Below are positions 55,842-64,000 of a DNA stretch of 64,000 nt, piece by piece. The notes beneath the pieces were generated by a model. The model worked only from the letters and a program-made list of their open reading frames with translations. It was not told where the DNA came from and did no database searches. Both the position numbers and the translations under genes were made by a program. Positions within the stretch are counted from its first letter, which is position 1; the number at the start of each line of letters is the position of its first letter. This stretch comes from Eleftheria terrae (GTDB taxonomy: Bacteria > Pseudomonadota > Gammaproteobacteria > Burkholderiales > Burkholderiaceae_C). Location of the stretch: positions 558,001-622,000 of the forward strand of contig NZ_CP106953.1 of assembly GCF_030419005.1 (NCBI RefSeq). Reading direction: 5' to 3'.

Positions 55842-57772
55842 CAGTTGGCGATCGCATTGCCGTTGAACGGGTCCTGCTGACCGTTGTAGACCGTCGTCAC
55901 CAAGCGCCGTGGTTCGGCAACCTGGATCGGCAACGACCATTCGACATGCCACCGGGTGCTCACCTTACGTGCCGAAGCAGGGAGCTGCGCGCCGGGTCCG
56001 GTGTAGGTGTTGCAGACGGCGGTGTTTGGAAGTCCCTCGACACGGGCGGTCTCAAGGTTGCGGCCGAGGTCGTAGGCATAACACACGCGCTGCCCGTTGA
56101 AGTCGTCGCTCTGCGCCACATTGCCTTGAGCGTCAAACTCCAGGTGGCTCGTGGCTGCATCGCAGCCGGCACTTGCCGCCTGATTCACCCCAGCGCTGAC
56201 GGGAGACTGGTACACATCCGGCCCCATCGGAGTACGAACGGTCGCCACGTGGATGACCTGTGTGTCGCCATTCGGCTGCGCGACCTTTACACCGGCAGGC
56301 GTGCTCCACTCGTGATAACGCCACACCATCTCGCGGCTCCAGTCCACGACTTCACGTACGCTCAGGCGCGGGCTCGAAGCATAGGACGACTCGTACTTAC
56401 CCACCCCGCCCTGATGCTCAGTGCTCTGCGCCCATCCTTCCGCGTTGTACCGAAAAGTCGCATACCGTGAGTTGTGCTCATCGACGATGCCGGTCAAGGC
56501 CCATTGCTGATCGGGATGAGGACTGTCGTATATGAACCGTCGCACCAGGCCGTCTTGCCAAGTCAGACTCGCAAGGTTGCCGTGGGTGTCGTAGCTGCTT
56601 GCTATCGTCCGGCCCGCCGTATCCTTGACGCTTGCGATTCCCACGTTGCCGCTCGGCAGAACGGTGTACGTAAAGCTGAGAGTGCGCCCAAAAGAATCAC
56701 GGAGCTCGACAAGGTGTCCCGGCCCTGGCGCGACCGACGCGGGCGTGCTGGCATCACTGTAGACCGGCAGCAATTCGACTCCGGTGCTGGAGACCCACTT
56801 GAGCATCCGTCCGTTCAGGTCGTAAACCTCCAGCGAATGCTCGTCGTCGTCCCGGTAAAAAAATCCCGAAGTGCCGTTCGTTGTCAGACTGTCGCGCTGC
56901 GGCTTGGGCGCCACCCACCCACGGCTTGGCTCCGTGTTGAAGCTGACCGTTTTTCCATTGCCGCGGAAGGCCAGTGCGGTCTGGTTGTGACTGAAGGCCA
57001 GCCTTCGATGCACATTGGATGACCAGAGCGCGCCCGCTTGCCCTCCCCATGGCTGCGGCGTAATGAACCGCTCTACCAGATCCAGCCGTGCCCTCACGCT
57101 GTCATACGTCAGGGCGACACTTTGATTGCCGATTTGCAATCCCAACGAAACGACTTCCCGCTTGCTGCCGGTCAGCGGGTAGATCGGGTTGCCTTTCGCC
57201 GGATTTTGCTTGCAGCTCGTTGGCGGCGAAGCATAGACATCCTTGTAGAGCATGCAATTGCCCTTCGGCAAATGACGCTCGTAGTTCTGCCCAGGGTAGA
57301 TCACCCACTTCGCAGCAAGACCACAGTAAACGTACTCGCGGAACGTCGCGCCATACGTTGTGCCGCCATCTGCCCACTGACTGCCATCCCACAAATTGCA
57401 AGAGTACCCTTCATTTCTGTGCTTCTTGAATGGCGCCGGAGAAGCAAAATCGACGGGGTGATAGTTCTGTGGAATTAGCTTGGGCGGCGAACCTCCCAAC
57501 GTCGCAGCGCAAACTTCCGCAGGTGTTGGCGCCGCCCAGATGCCGTTCTTCTCGGCACCGTAAGGAGGATCTGGCAAAGTGGAGTACCAGTAAGCGTTGG
57601 GCGCGACCAAATACCAACCGTTGGCCCCTTGGGCCGACACAGTTGCAGTCCCGAAGACGCAGGTTCCCGCGATGATGAAGTGCTTGGCACGCGGCATCAA
57701 ACGGTGAATCCGCCCTTTTGACTTTGTGAGCCGAGCGCGCTTATTGACGCCGCACAGGCTGTTCTTCTTCAT
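55160..57772 (-). CDS. exported YD-repeat (Rhs N-terminal-half) protein, copy 2
   Basis: About 870 aa. The frame is open from TTG 57826, but GGAGAGG just before ATG 57772 makes that the better start. A basic leader and hydrophobic core (HFIIAGTCVFGTATVSAQ) predict Sec export. Cys-containing N-terminal domain, then NPIYPLTGS, then YD repeats (RTIASSYDTHGNLASL, RFIYDSPHPDQQWALTGIVDE). The C-terminal segment from CAPATAKL to VTGAVH matches copies 1 and 3 almost exactly, while the first 250 residues do not. No core box or toxin tail. Confidence 0.88.
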   Translation of the reverse strand: MKKNSLCGVNKRARLTKSKGRIHRLMPRAKHFIIAGTCVFGTATVSAQGANGWYLVAPNAYWYSTLPDPPYGAEKNGIWAAPTPAEVCAATLGGSPPKLIPQNYHPVDFASPAPFKKHRNEGYSCNLWDGSQWADGGTTYGATFREYVYCGLAAKWVIYPGQNYERHLPKGNCMLYKDVYASPPTSCKQNPAKGNPIYPLTGSKREVVSLGLQIGNQSVALTYDSVRARLDLVERFITPQPWGGQAGALWSSNVHRRLAFSHNQTALAFRGNGKTVSFNTEPSRGWVAPKPQRDSLTTNGTSGFFYRDDDEHSLEVYDLNGRMLKWVSSTGVELLPVYSDASTPASVAPGPGHLVELRDSFGRTLSFTYTVLPSGNVGIASVKDTAGRTIASSYDTHGNLASLTWQDGLVRRFIYDSPHPDQQWALTGIVDEHNSRYATFRYNAEGWAQSTEHQGGVGKYESSYASSPRLSVREVVDWSREMVWRYHEWSTPAGVKVAQPNGDTQVIHVATVRTPMGPDVYQSPVSAGVNQAASAGCDAATSHLEFDAQGNVAQSDDFNGQRVCYAYDLGRNLETARVEGLPNTAVCNTYTGPGAQLPASARKVSTRWHVEWSLPIQVAEPRRLVTTVYNGQQDPFNGNAIANCAPATAKLPDGKPIAVVCKRVEQATTDEDGSKGFAASFVPGVAARQWSYTYNEYGQVLNEDGPRTDVADVTKYEYYTDTTAEWTRGDLKQVTDAAGQVTRYTKYNPHGQVLTMVDPNNVSTEYTYDLRQRLKSVSTGGQSTKYDYEPTGLLKQVTQPDGSYVRYSYDGAHRLTGISDGLGNSVTYTLNNAGEREKEEVKDPSGALMRNISRAYDALGRLQSVTGAVH

Positions 57773-57822
57773 AGCCTCTCCAAGAAATTGGGCTTTCTGA
57801 TGGGGTTCTTTGTTGACAGCGC

Positions 57823-58504
57823 TCAATGCACGGCGCCGGTTACGCTCTGCAGCCGACCCAGCGCGTCATAGGCCCGGCTGATGTTGCGCATCAGCGCTCC
57901 GCCCGGGTCCTTCACTTCTTCTTTCTCCCGCTCCCCGGCGTTGTTCAGCGTGTACGTCACCGAGTTGCCCAGCCCGTCGCTGACGCCCGTCAGCCGGTGC
58001 GCATCGTCGTAGCTGTAGCGCACGTAGCTGCCGTCCGGCTGCGTCACCTGCTTGAGCAGGCCCGTGGGCTCGTAGTCGTACTTCGTGCTCTGCCCGCCCG
58101 TGCTCACGCTCTTGAGCCGCTGCCGCAGGTCGTAGCTGTACTCGGTGCTGACGTTGTTCGGGTCCACCATGGTCAACACCTGGCCGTGCGGGTTGTACCT
58201 GGTGTAGCGGGTCACCTGGCCGGCGGCATCGGTCACCTGCTTGAGGTCGCCTCGCGTCCACTCGGCCGTGGTGTCGGTGTAGTACTCGTACTTCATCACG
58301 TCCGCCACGTCCGTGCGCGGGCCGTCTTCGCTCAGCACCTGGCCGTACTCGTTGTACGTGTAGCTCCACTGGCGCGCCGCCACGCCGGGGGCCAGCGTCG
58401 CTGCGAAGCCCTTGCTGCCGTCCTCGTCCGTGGTGGCCTGCTCCACGCGCTTGCACACCACCGCAATCGGCTTGCCGTCCGGCAGCTTGGCCGTTGCCGG
58501 CGCG
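57823..58504. repeat. 680-bp Rhs repeat, copy 1
   Basis: Same segment, a further 2663 bp on, in the same orientation. Three direct copies allow unequal crossing-over. Confidence 0.85.
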
Positions 58505-60294
58505 CAGCTGGCGAGGGCGCCATTGCTGAAGGGATCCGGCTGACCGTTGTAGACCATCGTGACCAAGCGCCGCGGCTCGGCCACCTGGGTCTCCAGTCGC
58601 CGGTCCGGGTGCCACCGGGTGCTCACCTTGCGCGCCGTGGCTGGCAACGTCGCGCTGTCCTTGATCAACGTCTCGCAACTCGCGGTCTTCGCCAGACCTT
58701 CGACGCGCACCCCCTCCAGCGCACGCCCGGGCTCATAGCCATAGCACACCCGCTTGCCGTTGAAGTCATCACGGCTCACCGCATTGCCTTGCGCGTCGTA
58801 GGCAGTCGCGCTCGACGAGGCCGGGCACCCTGCCCCCGCAGGCTGACTGCGACTCGTGATACGCGGCACATTGCCGATCTTCGCCGCTCCCCACGCACTG
58901 GTCGTCATGTCCGGCTTGGTGATCATGGTGCCAAGCGGCGCTTGCCAGGAGTGCACCCGCCACAGCACCTTGGCCACGGCGTCGTAGGTCACCGTGACAT
59001 ACGCCGCCGGCGGGTTCACATAGCTCACGCTGTAGCGGTCGGTGCCGCCGGCACGCTCTGTCGAGATCGCCCGACCATAGGTGTCATAGCCAAACGTCGA
59101 GCGCCTCTTGCCGTTCTCGCTCACCACGCCGGTCAGCGCCCACGGCAGATCGGAGCGCTCGTACAAGAACGTCTGTGCGCTGGAGTCACCCCACGTCAGC
59201 GTCGAGACATTGCCTGCCGCGTCGTAGCTGATCGTCATCAATGGCGTGCTGGCCGACAGGACGCGTACCACCCGTTGTCCGAACGCGCTGGGCTCGTGCT
59301 CGAACCGGATTGAACGGCCTCCATCGTCGCGCACCTCGGCCAGCACTTCTTCTTCCAGGGCAGAACCGATGCCGATGTAGGTGAACCGCAGCACCTCGCC
59401 GCTGGTCGTCCACAGCTCCGTCAACTGCCCGGCTGCGTTGTAGCTCTCCAGCGTACCGGTGCTTCCATCGACCAACAGGTACTGCCCGTCGATGTACATC
59501 AGTCGGTCGGGTTCTCCGGTCTGCGCCGTGAAGTTGCCGCCGCCGTCACCTTGAAAGCTGATCAGGCGCCCGTCACCACGGGAAGCCGTCGCCCCCTTCA
59601 TCCCGGCCTGCACCGTCAGCCGGCGGTGCAAGCTGCTGAACCACAGTTCGCCGAAGCCCGCAGCATCGAGCTTCTCCCCGGTGCGTGAGGCGGCCGGAGA
59701 GACGACGTCCGGCACCCGACGGCTGCTGTCGTAGCGCAGTTGCAGTGGAAGCGCCCCCAGGTGCAGACCGGTGGCCAGCAACTCGCTTTTGCCGCCGGAG
59801 ACCGGGTAGATCGGGTTGCCCACACCGCATTCCCTGGGCTTGGGCTCGTAGCGGTCCACGTAGGGAATGCAGGCGTTTGCCTCGTTCACCCAGGCCGTGC
59901 CTTCAGGGCAGCCAGGCGGCTGGCATATCCCCTCTGCATTCGGCTGCATCGGGGCAGGACACTCCGTCACCGTTCTCGGACAACCCTGATACGACGGCGA
60001 CCAGAGAAGCGAGCCTGGACAATCGCCTCGCCACGTCTGGTTATCTGGCTTCCCGGACCTCATCAGCAAGTGACAGCTTCCGGTATAAGCGCCAGGCACG
60101 CTGTAGCTCACATACGTCCAGCCAATTCTGTCCGCAAGAGCGCGGCACGCCGCTGCAGGATCAGGAAAACTTCCAATATAGCCGACTCCGCCAGTCACGA
60201 GATACTGATAAACCGGCTTTTCGATCACTTTATAGGCATGCGAAACGCTTGAAACACCAAACAGCAACAGAGCCGCAACCCACCCTCGCATCAT
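57823..60294 (-). CDS. exported YD-repeat (Rhs N-terminal-half) protein, copy 1
   Basis: 823 aa, first gene of the Rhs operon. ATG 60294 is preceded by GAGGTGAGAG. A short signal peptide (WVAALLLFGVSSVSHA) is followed by a Cys-rich domain with several Cys-Pro pairs (residues 85-150), the segment NPIYPVSGG near 160 and YD repeats. The last about 230 residues are the shared segment ending VTGAVH. Its stop lies 51 nt before the preferred start of copy 2. High GC throughout, unlike copy 3. The pattern of divergent N-terminus with conserved C-terminus is the reverse of ordinary Rhs variation. Confidence 0.88.
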   Translation of the reverse strand: MMRGWVAALLLFGVSSVSHAYKVIEKPVYQYLVTGGVGYIGSFPDPAAACRALADRIGWTYVSYSVPGAYTGSCHLLMRSGKPDNQTWRGDCPGSLLWSPSYQGCPRTVTECPAPMQPNAEGICQPPGCPEGTAWVNEANACIPYVDRYEPKPRECGVGNPIYPVSGGKSELLATGLHLGALPLQLRYDSSRRVPDVVSPAASRTGEKLDAAGFGELWFSSLHRRLTVQAGMKGATASRGDGRLISFQGDGGGNFTAQTGEPDRLMYIDGQYLLVDGSTGTLESYNAAGQLTELWTTSGEVLRFTYIGIGSALEEEVLAEVRDDGGRSIRFEHEPSAFGQRVVRVLSASTPLMTISYDAAGNVSTLTWGDSSAQTFLYERSDLPWALTGVVSENGKRRSTFGYDTYGRAISTERAGGTDRYSVSYVNPPAAYVTVTYDAVAKVLWRVHSWQAPLGTMITKPDMTTSAWGAAKIGNVPRITSRSQPAGAGCPASSSATAYDAQGNAVSRDDFNGKRVCYGYEPGRALEGVRVEGLAKTASCETLIKDSATLPATARKVSTRWHPDRRLETQVAEPRRLVTMVYNGQPDPFSNGALASCAPATAKLPDGKPIAVVCKRVEQATTDEDGSKGFAATLAPGVAARQWSYTYNEYGQVLSEDGPRTDVADVMKYEYYTDTTAEWTRGDLKQVTDAAGQVTRYTRYNPHGQVLTMVDPNNVSTEYSYDLRQRLKSVSTGGQSTKYDYEPTGLLKQVTQPDGSYVRYSYDDAHRLTGVSDGLGNSVTYTLNNAGEREKEEVKDPGGALMRNISRAYDALGRLQSVTGAVH

Positions 60295-60318
60295 ATAACT
60301 CTCACCTCACTGCCAATA

Positions 60319-60495
60319 TTATCCACCGACGGCCGTGCCGAACGCGCGTGGCGAAATCCATAAATTTGGATGACACTCCATGGAGTCGCCTGCCTGCAGC
60401 AGCAAAGGCGAAATTGAAAACATCATCAGCAAGCACAACCCCCCAGAAGAGGGGAAGACGAAGCGCAGCCCCCGGTTTATAAGCAAGACTGACAT
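60319..60495 (-). CDS. possible small exported ORF upstream of the Rhs operon
   Basis: 58 codons with a signal-peptide-like hydrophobic run (GLCLLMMFSISPLLLQAG) and little after it. It may be an Rhs N-terminal remnant or chance. No family recognised; the ribosome binding site is weak. Confidence 0.2.
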   Translation of the reverse strand: MSVLLINRGLRFVFPSSGGLCLLMMFSISPLLLQAGDSMECHPNLWISPRAFGTAVGG

Positions 60496-60780
60496 GCATG
60501 CCTGCCGCAGAGCGCATTCGCTGTCACAATAATACCGCTCAAACCTGGCCTGCCACAGCGGGCGATGCGCAAGACATCCGAAGTGCAATGACACAAGCCC
60601 GAAGCCATGGGCATTTCCTCACAAGGGACTGCTGCGCCTTCACAAGAGATCAGGGCGCGCGAATAATACAAGGACTTATTTCTCGCAACGCATAATGCCG
60701 GATGAACGACCCTCCATCTTCTCGTGACGGATTCCGCTTTCGGCAAAGCCGCGGCTTGACGTTGCTCTAGATCAGCCCTA

Positions 60781-60809
60781 TTACCAAACACCCACAGACA
60801 GCGTACAAT
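60781..60809 (+). promoter_or_regulatory. candidate sigma-70 promoter for the secretion operon
   Basis: TTACCA (60781-60786), a 17-nt spacer, and TACAAT (60804-60809). A second, weaker pair, TTGACG (60756-60761) and TATTAC (60779-60784), lies just upstream. Sequence match only. Confidence 0.35.
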
Positions 60810-60935
60810 ATTGACTCGCCTCCGTGGGCGAGCACCGGGCGCCTATCGGTGCGCCAGCAGTAACGCTCGCAGATCTCAAGCGCCCCGCCTTGAGGTAAAT
60901 CAGCCCCATCTCCGGCATTTCGTGGCGCGTCCTTC

Positions 60936-62141
60936 GTGAACAGGCTTTTGCATCTATGGGTCGCCAAGGGCGGCAGCGCACCTCGGCTCTTTTCCATTTC
61001 GGCCGCTTCCCATTCCGAAGCGGCGGCAGCGGCGCGATCTCAGGGCTACACCGTATTGCAGCAGTGCGCGGTGCCCGAAAAGCTTGACGGTTCGCGTCGC
61101 GGCCTACTTGCAAAGCGGCATGCCTCGATCAGCGGCCCGCTGTTCGCGCAGCAACTGTCCACCCTGCTGCAAGCCGGCATCGGCCCCGTCGAGGCCGTCA
61201 AAGCGCTGGTGAAGCAGTCGCGCGGTGCCGGCACCCCGGTCCTGCAGCAGCTGCTCTCCGAACTTGAGCAGGGGCGCTCCCTCGCGCAGGCTCTCGAAGC
61301 AACGGCTGCATTCGACACCCTGCTCATCGCCCTGGTCCGCGCCTCGGAGATGACCTCCAACCTGCCCGATGCCCTGCAACGTTACCTGCAGCATGCCGAG
61401 CAGACGCAAGCGGTGCGGCAGCGTGTCATCACGGCCAGCGTCTACCCAGTGTTGCTGCTCGCGGTCGGCACCCTCGTCATGGCCTTCCTGCTGACTTACG
61501 TCGTGCCCCGCTTCAGCGGCATCTTCGCCAGCCTCCATACCGACTTGCCATGGACCGCGCGCTTGCTGCTGAACTGGGGCCAGCTCGTCAAGGACCACGG
61601 GACGGCACTGGCCCTGTCTGCCGCCGGCGCAGTGGCCACCCTCGCCGCGGCGGCCGCTTCGCCCACCGTGCGAGCGAAAGTGTTCGCCTGGATACTCACG
61701 CAACGCCACGTGGGTCACTACGTCCAACTGGTCTATTTCGCCCGGCTCTATCGCACCATCGGCACCTTGCTCGACGGCGGCATTCCCTTTCCAAAGGCAC
61801 TTGAGATGGCCGCCGCCCTTTTGCCCGTGCACCTGCGTACCGCCGCCTTCAAGGCGCTGGACAAGGTTCGTGAGGGCCTGCCTCCCTCCCATGCCCTGGC
61901 GCTGTGTGGCCTGACCTCCCCGGTGGCTGACCAGTTGCTGCAGGTCGGTGAACGCAGCGGCGAGCTGGGCGCCATGATGAACCAGGCTGCCATCTTCCAC
62001 GAAGGCGAGACCGCTCGCGTCATCGAACGCTTCATGCGGGCCCTCGAACCGGTGGTGATGACCGTGATCGGTGTCGGCATCGGTGGCATCGTGGTGATCA
62101 TGTACATGCCGATCTTCGAACTCGCCAGCGCGATCCAGTAA
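60936..62141 (+). CDS. GspF/PilC-type inner-membrane platform protein
   Basis: 401 aa. Two tandem T2SSF domains (about 65-190 and 265-385), each with the typical FxxQLxxLLxAGIxxVEAL or FARLYRTIGTLLDGGIPFPKAL start, and three membrane segments (about 170-190, 220-240, 370-395). It forms the inner-membrane platform that works with the assembly ATPase in type II secretion or type IV pilus-like machines. GTG 60936 is the first start; its ribosome binding site is weak. It ends 9 nt before the GspE-type ATPase gene, so the two are co-transcribed. The F-before-E order differs from the classic gsp operon. Confidence 0.92.
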   Translation: MNRLLHLWVAKGGSAPRLFSISAASHSEAAAAARSQGYTVLQQCAVPEKLDGSRRGLLAKRHASISGPLFAQQLSTLLQAGIGPVEAVKALVKQSRGAGTPVLQQLLSELEQGRSLAQALEATAAFDTLLIALVRASEMTSNLPDALQRYLQHAEQTQAVRQRVITASVYPVLLLAVGTLVMAFLLTYVVPRFSGIFASLHTDLPWTARLLLNWGQLVKDHGTALALSAAGAVATLAAAAASPTVRAKVFAWILTQRHVGHYVQLVYFARLYRTIGTLLDGGIPFPKALEMAAALLPVHLRTAAFKALDKVREGLPPSHALALCGLTSPVADQLLQVGERSGELGAMMNQAAIFHEGETARVIERFMRALEPVVMTVIGVGIGGIVVIMYMPIFELASAIQ

Positions 62142-62150
62142 AGCCGCTCC

Positions 62151-63770
62151 ATGACCACGCCACTTGTTGCAGGCGCCATCGCCGAAGCACGCGCAGCAGC
62201 ACAAGCATCGGGACGCTCGGTGCTCGAAGAAGTGCGGCAACGCCTGCCCTCTGCCCTGCCCACACTGGGGCACGCCTTGGGGATGGAAGAAGACCACGAC
62301 CCCACGCTGAACCGCTGGCAACCGGACTTCGCCCGCATCCCCTACTCTGCGGCCCTGCAGCGAGGTATCGCTGCAGCGAGGAACGCCGAGGGCGCCTGCC
62401 TGCTGGTCAGCGACCCCTTCGAGCTGGACCAGCTGAACTGGGCCCAGGCGCGCGGCCCCATCCTGCCAGAACGGCTCGTTCCCGCGGAAGCGCTGCGTCA
62501 CTGGCTCGCCCGGTACGAGTCGGCCGCCGTGGCCTTGTCCGTCGATGCGCTGGGCGCAGCCGCCACAGACGACCCCCGCCACCTCGGCGACAGCATCGAA
62601 GACCTGTCCGCCGAACGCCTTGAAGCCACCGGCAGCCCGATCGTTCGCCTGGTCAACGCCACCCTCTACGACGCCCTGCGCGCCGGTGCCAGCGACATCC
62701 ACCTGGAGACCTCGCCCGCGGGCCTCGCCGTGAAGTTCCGCCTCGACGGCGTGCTGCGCCACATCCGCGACGCAGCCGACCCGCAAACCGCCGAGCAGGC
62801 CATCTCCCGCATCAAGGTGATGGCCGAACTGGACATTGCCGAACGCCGTGTGCCGCAGGACGGCCGCCTGCAGGTGCAGGTCCAGGGGCGCACCATCGAC
62901 GTGCGTGTGTCCATCATGCCGAGCATCCACGGTGAAGACGCTGTGTTGCGCATCCTCGACCGGCAGCACCTGGCACGCAGCCTGAAGGACCTCACCCTCA
63001 CCGGCCTGGGCCTCATGCCCGAGCTGGCCGCCAAGGTGCTGCGCCTGGCCAGGCGGCCGCACGGCATGGTGCTGGTGACCGGCCCCACCGGTTCGGGCAA
63101 GACCACCACCCTGTACGCGGCGATCAACGAAACCTGCACGGCCGAAGAAAAGGTCGTGACCATCGAGGACCCGGTGGAGTACCAGCTTCCCGGGGTGCTG
63201 CAGATCCCCGTCAATGAGCGCAAGGGCTTGAGCTTTGCGCGTGGGCTGCGCTCGATCCTGCGCCACGACCCTGACAAGATCCTGGTCGGCGAGATCCGGG
63301 ATGCCGAGACCGCACAGATCGCGGTGCAGGCCGCGCTGACCGGGCACCTGGTGTTCACCACGGTGCATGCCAACGATGCGCTCGATGTGCTGGGACGCTT
63401 CCAGCAGTTCGGCATCGACCGCTATGCGCTGGCCTCGGCCTTGAACGGCGTGCTGGCGCAGCGCCTGATGCGGCGGCTGTGTGTCCAGTGCAGTCCCGCG
63501 AGGCCGGCGCACGGCACCGCCGCCGCATCCAGCACACCGGGCTGCCCCGCCTGCCTGGGCACCGGCTACCGCGGGCGCTTTGCCATCGGCGACCTGCTGA
63601 CGATGACGCCCGAGCTGAAGGGGCTCATCGTGGACGGCGCGCCCTATCAGGAGATCCAGCGCTGTGCGCAATCACAAGGTGCCCGCAGCCTGCGTGAGCA
63701 GGCGATGGAAGCCGTCGCGCGCGGATGGACCACAACCGAAGAGGTGGAACGTGTCACGGGCAGTGATTGA
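62151..63770 (+). CDS. GspE/PilB-type assembly ATPase
   Basis: 539 aa. An N-terminal MshEN-like part (1-150), then the ATPase with Walker A GPTGSGKTTT near 310, Asp box VVTIEDPVEY, Walker B ILVGEIRDAET and the His box TTVHANDA. A Cys pair (LCVQC) and a second pair (CPAC) near 445-465 form the zinc-binding element of secretion ATPases. It powers pseudopilus or pilus assembly at the inner-membrane face. ATG 62151 follows the GspF stop closely. It overlaps the next gene by 20 bp, indicating a tight operon. Confidence 0.94.
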   Translation: MTTPLVAGAIAEARAAAQASGRSVLEEVRQRLPSALPTLGHALGMEEDHDPTLNRWQPDFARIPYSAALQRGIAAARNAEGACLLVSDPFELDQLNWAQARGPILPERLVPAEALRHWLARYESAAVALSVDALGAAATDDPRHLGDSIEDLSAERLEATGSPIVRLVNATLYDALRAGASDIHLETSPAGLAVKFRLDGVLRHIRDAADPQTAEQAISRIKVMAELDIAERRVPQDGRLQVQVQGRTIDVRVSIMPSIHGEDAVLRILDRQHLARSLKDLTLTGLGLMPELAAKVLRLARRPHGMVLVTGPTGSGKTTTLYAAINETCTAEEKVVTIEDPVEYQLPGVLQIPVNERKGLSFARGLRSILRHDPDKILVGEIRDAETAQIAVQAALTGHLVFTTVHANDALDVLGRFQQFGIDRYALASALNGVLAQRLMRRLCVQCSPARPAHGTAAASSTPGCPACLGTGYRGRFAIGDLLTMTPELKGLIVDGAPYQEIQRCAQSQGARSLREQAMEAVARGWTTTEEVERVTGSD

Positions 63771-64000
63771 ACGGTTCGCTGCGCGGGTGTTTGGCCCGCG
63801 ATGGCTGCTCTGGTGGGAACCAGGCCGCGTGGTGCTGTGCCGGCACCACGGTGGCCCACAGTGGGAGGTGCAAGCCGAAGGCGTCGGACCCGACCTGGCA
63901 GCCACTGGGCTGAGAAGCGCCTTGGCAGAGGCCCTGCGAAACAGCGGGGCGTCCGGCCGTGGCTCGCTGGACGTGGCCGTCTCGTCCCGCATCGTTCCCT
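63751..64000 (+). CDS. third gene of the secretion operon, N-terminal fragment (possibly GspL/PilM/MshI-like)
   Basis: GTG 63751, inside the end of the ATPase gene, opens a frame through the window edge (83 residues: ERFAARVFGPRWLLWWEP, SLDVAVSSRIVP). GAGG sits 6 nt upstream. Position after F- and E-type genes and the strand-rich start suggest an actin-like assembly protein, but the fragment is too short to assign. Confidence 0.6.
   Translation, partial: MSRAVIERFAARVFGPRWLLWWEPGRVVLCRHHGGPQWEVQAEGVGPDLAATGLRSALAEALRNSGASGRGSLDVAVSSRIVP

Larger units (their letters stand above)
60295..60935. other. divergent intergenic region between the Rhs operon and the secretion genes
   Basis: 640 bp that must hold promoters for both directions. 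Apart from the doubtful small frame at 60319-60495 and the promoter-like hexamers at 60781-60809, nothing is recognised. Confidence 0.6.

Noticed and set aside
57773..57826. TTG 57826 as the start of Rhs copy 2, with a 4-nt overlap of the previous stop
   Set aside because: ATG 57772 has a strong GGAGAGG and gives a more plausible signal peptide.
52429..58504. Direct repeats considered as a CRISPR or integron array
   Set aside because: Units are about 680 bp, coding, and in frame at gene ends; there are no short palindromic repeats or attC-like sites.
61104..63671. Minus-strand open frame of 855 codons
   Set aside because: It is antisense to the GspF and GspE genes, which have full motif sets; the minus frame has none.

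Overview
The window reads as a high-GC proteobacterial chromosome. I favour a betaproteobacterium of the order Burkholderiales, based on the overall GC and codon style, the IS3/IS5/IS256/IS481 mix, the type II secretion genes and the Sec-exported Rhs proteins. This is an inference; no rRNA or housekeeping marker is present to prove it.

Positions 1-43692 (all minus strand) carry the first part of a giant trans-acyltransferase polyketide synthase / non-ribosomal peptide synthetase assembly line in three collinear genes: PKS-A (43692-36040, 2550 aa), PKS-B (about 36027-11485, about 8180 aa) and PKS-C (11427 to beyond position 1, at least 3809 aa). No acyltransferase domain occurs anywhere in them. 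Read in order, the line is: methyltransferase-like/GNAT/ACP loading module; KS-KR-MT-ACP; C-A(glycine code)-PCP; KS-KR-ACP; KS-KR-ACP; KS-ACP-ACP-ACP (first beta-branch station); KS-DH-KR-ACP; KS-KR-ACP; a non-elongating KS split from its DH-ACP, which open the next protein; KS-DH-KR-ACP; KS-ACP-ACP-ECH (second beta-branch station); KS and onwards outside the window. The predicted chain is an acetyl-primed, alpha-methylated polyketide amidated with glycine and carrying several hydroxyls, alkenes and two beta-alkyl branches. The HMG-CoA-synthase cassette, the trans-AT and the thioesterase must lie elsewhere. Two KR segments are near-identical 1.3 kb direct repeats.

Positions 43693-44827 hold no supported gene. 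Positions 44828-49231 are an insertion-sequence graveyard: an IS5 remnant, a broken IS3, an IS481 fragment, an IS256 truncated by an apparently intact IS481-type element with clear terminal inverted repeats, a second IS481-type fragment, and a frameshifted IS5 element that cut into an Rhs remnant.

Positions 49355-60294 (minus strand) form an Rhs polymorphic-toxin operon: three tandem exported YD-repeat proteins with unrelated N-termini but a nearly identical C-terminal segment of about 230 residues, then an Rhs protein that supplies the core box and a variable C-terminal toxin tail, then a probable immunity gene. The three upstream proteins look like alternative N-terminal halves of one Rhs shell, and the fourth like the C-terminal half. 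A leftover of another C-terminal-half start sits between copies two and three.

Positions 60936-64000 (plus strand), divergent from the Rhs operon, encode GspF- and GspE-type proteins of a type II secretion / type IV pilus-like machine and the start of a third gene. No tRNA, rRNA or CRISPR array was seen.
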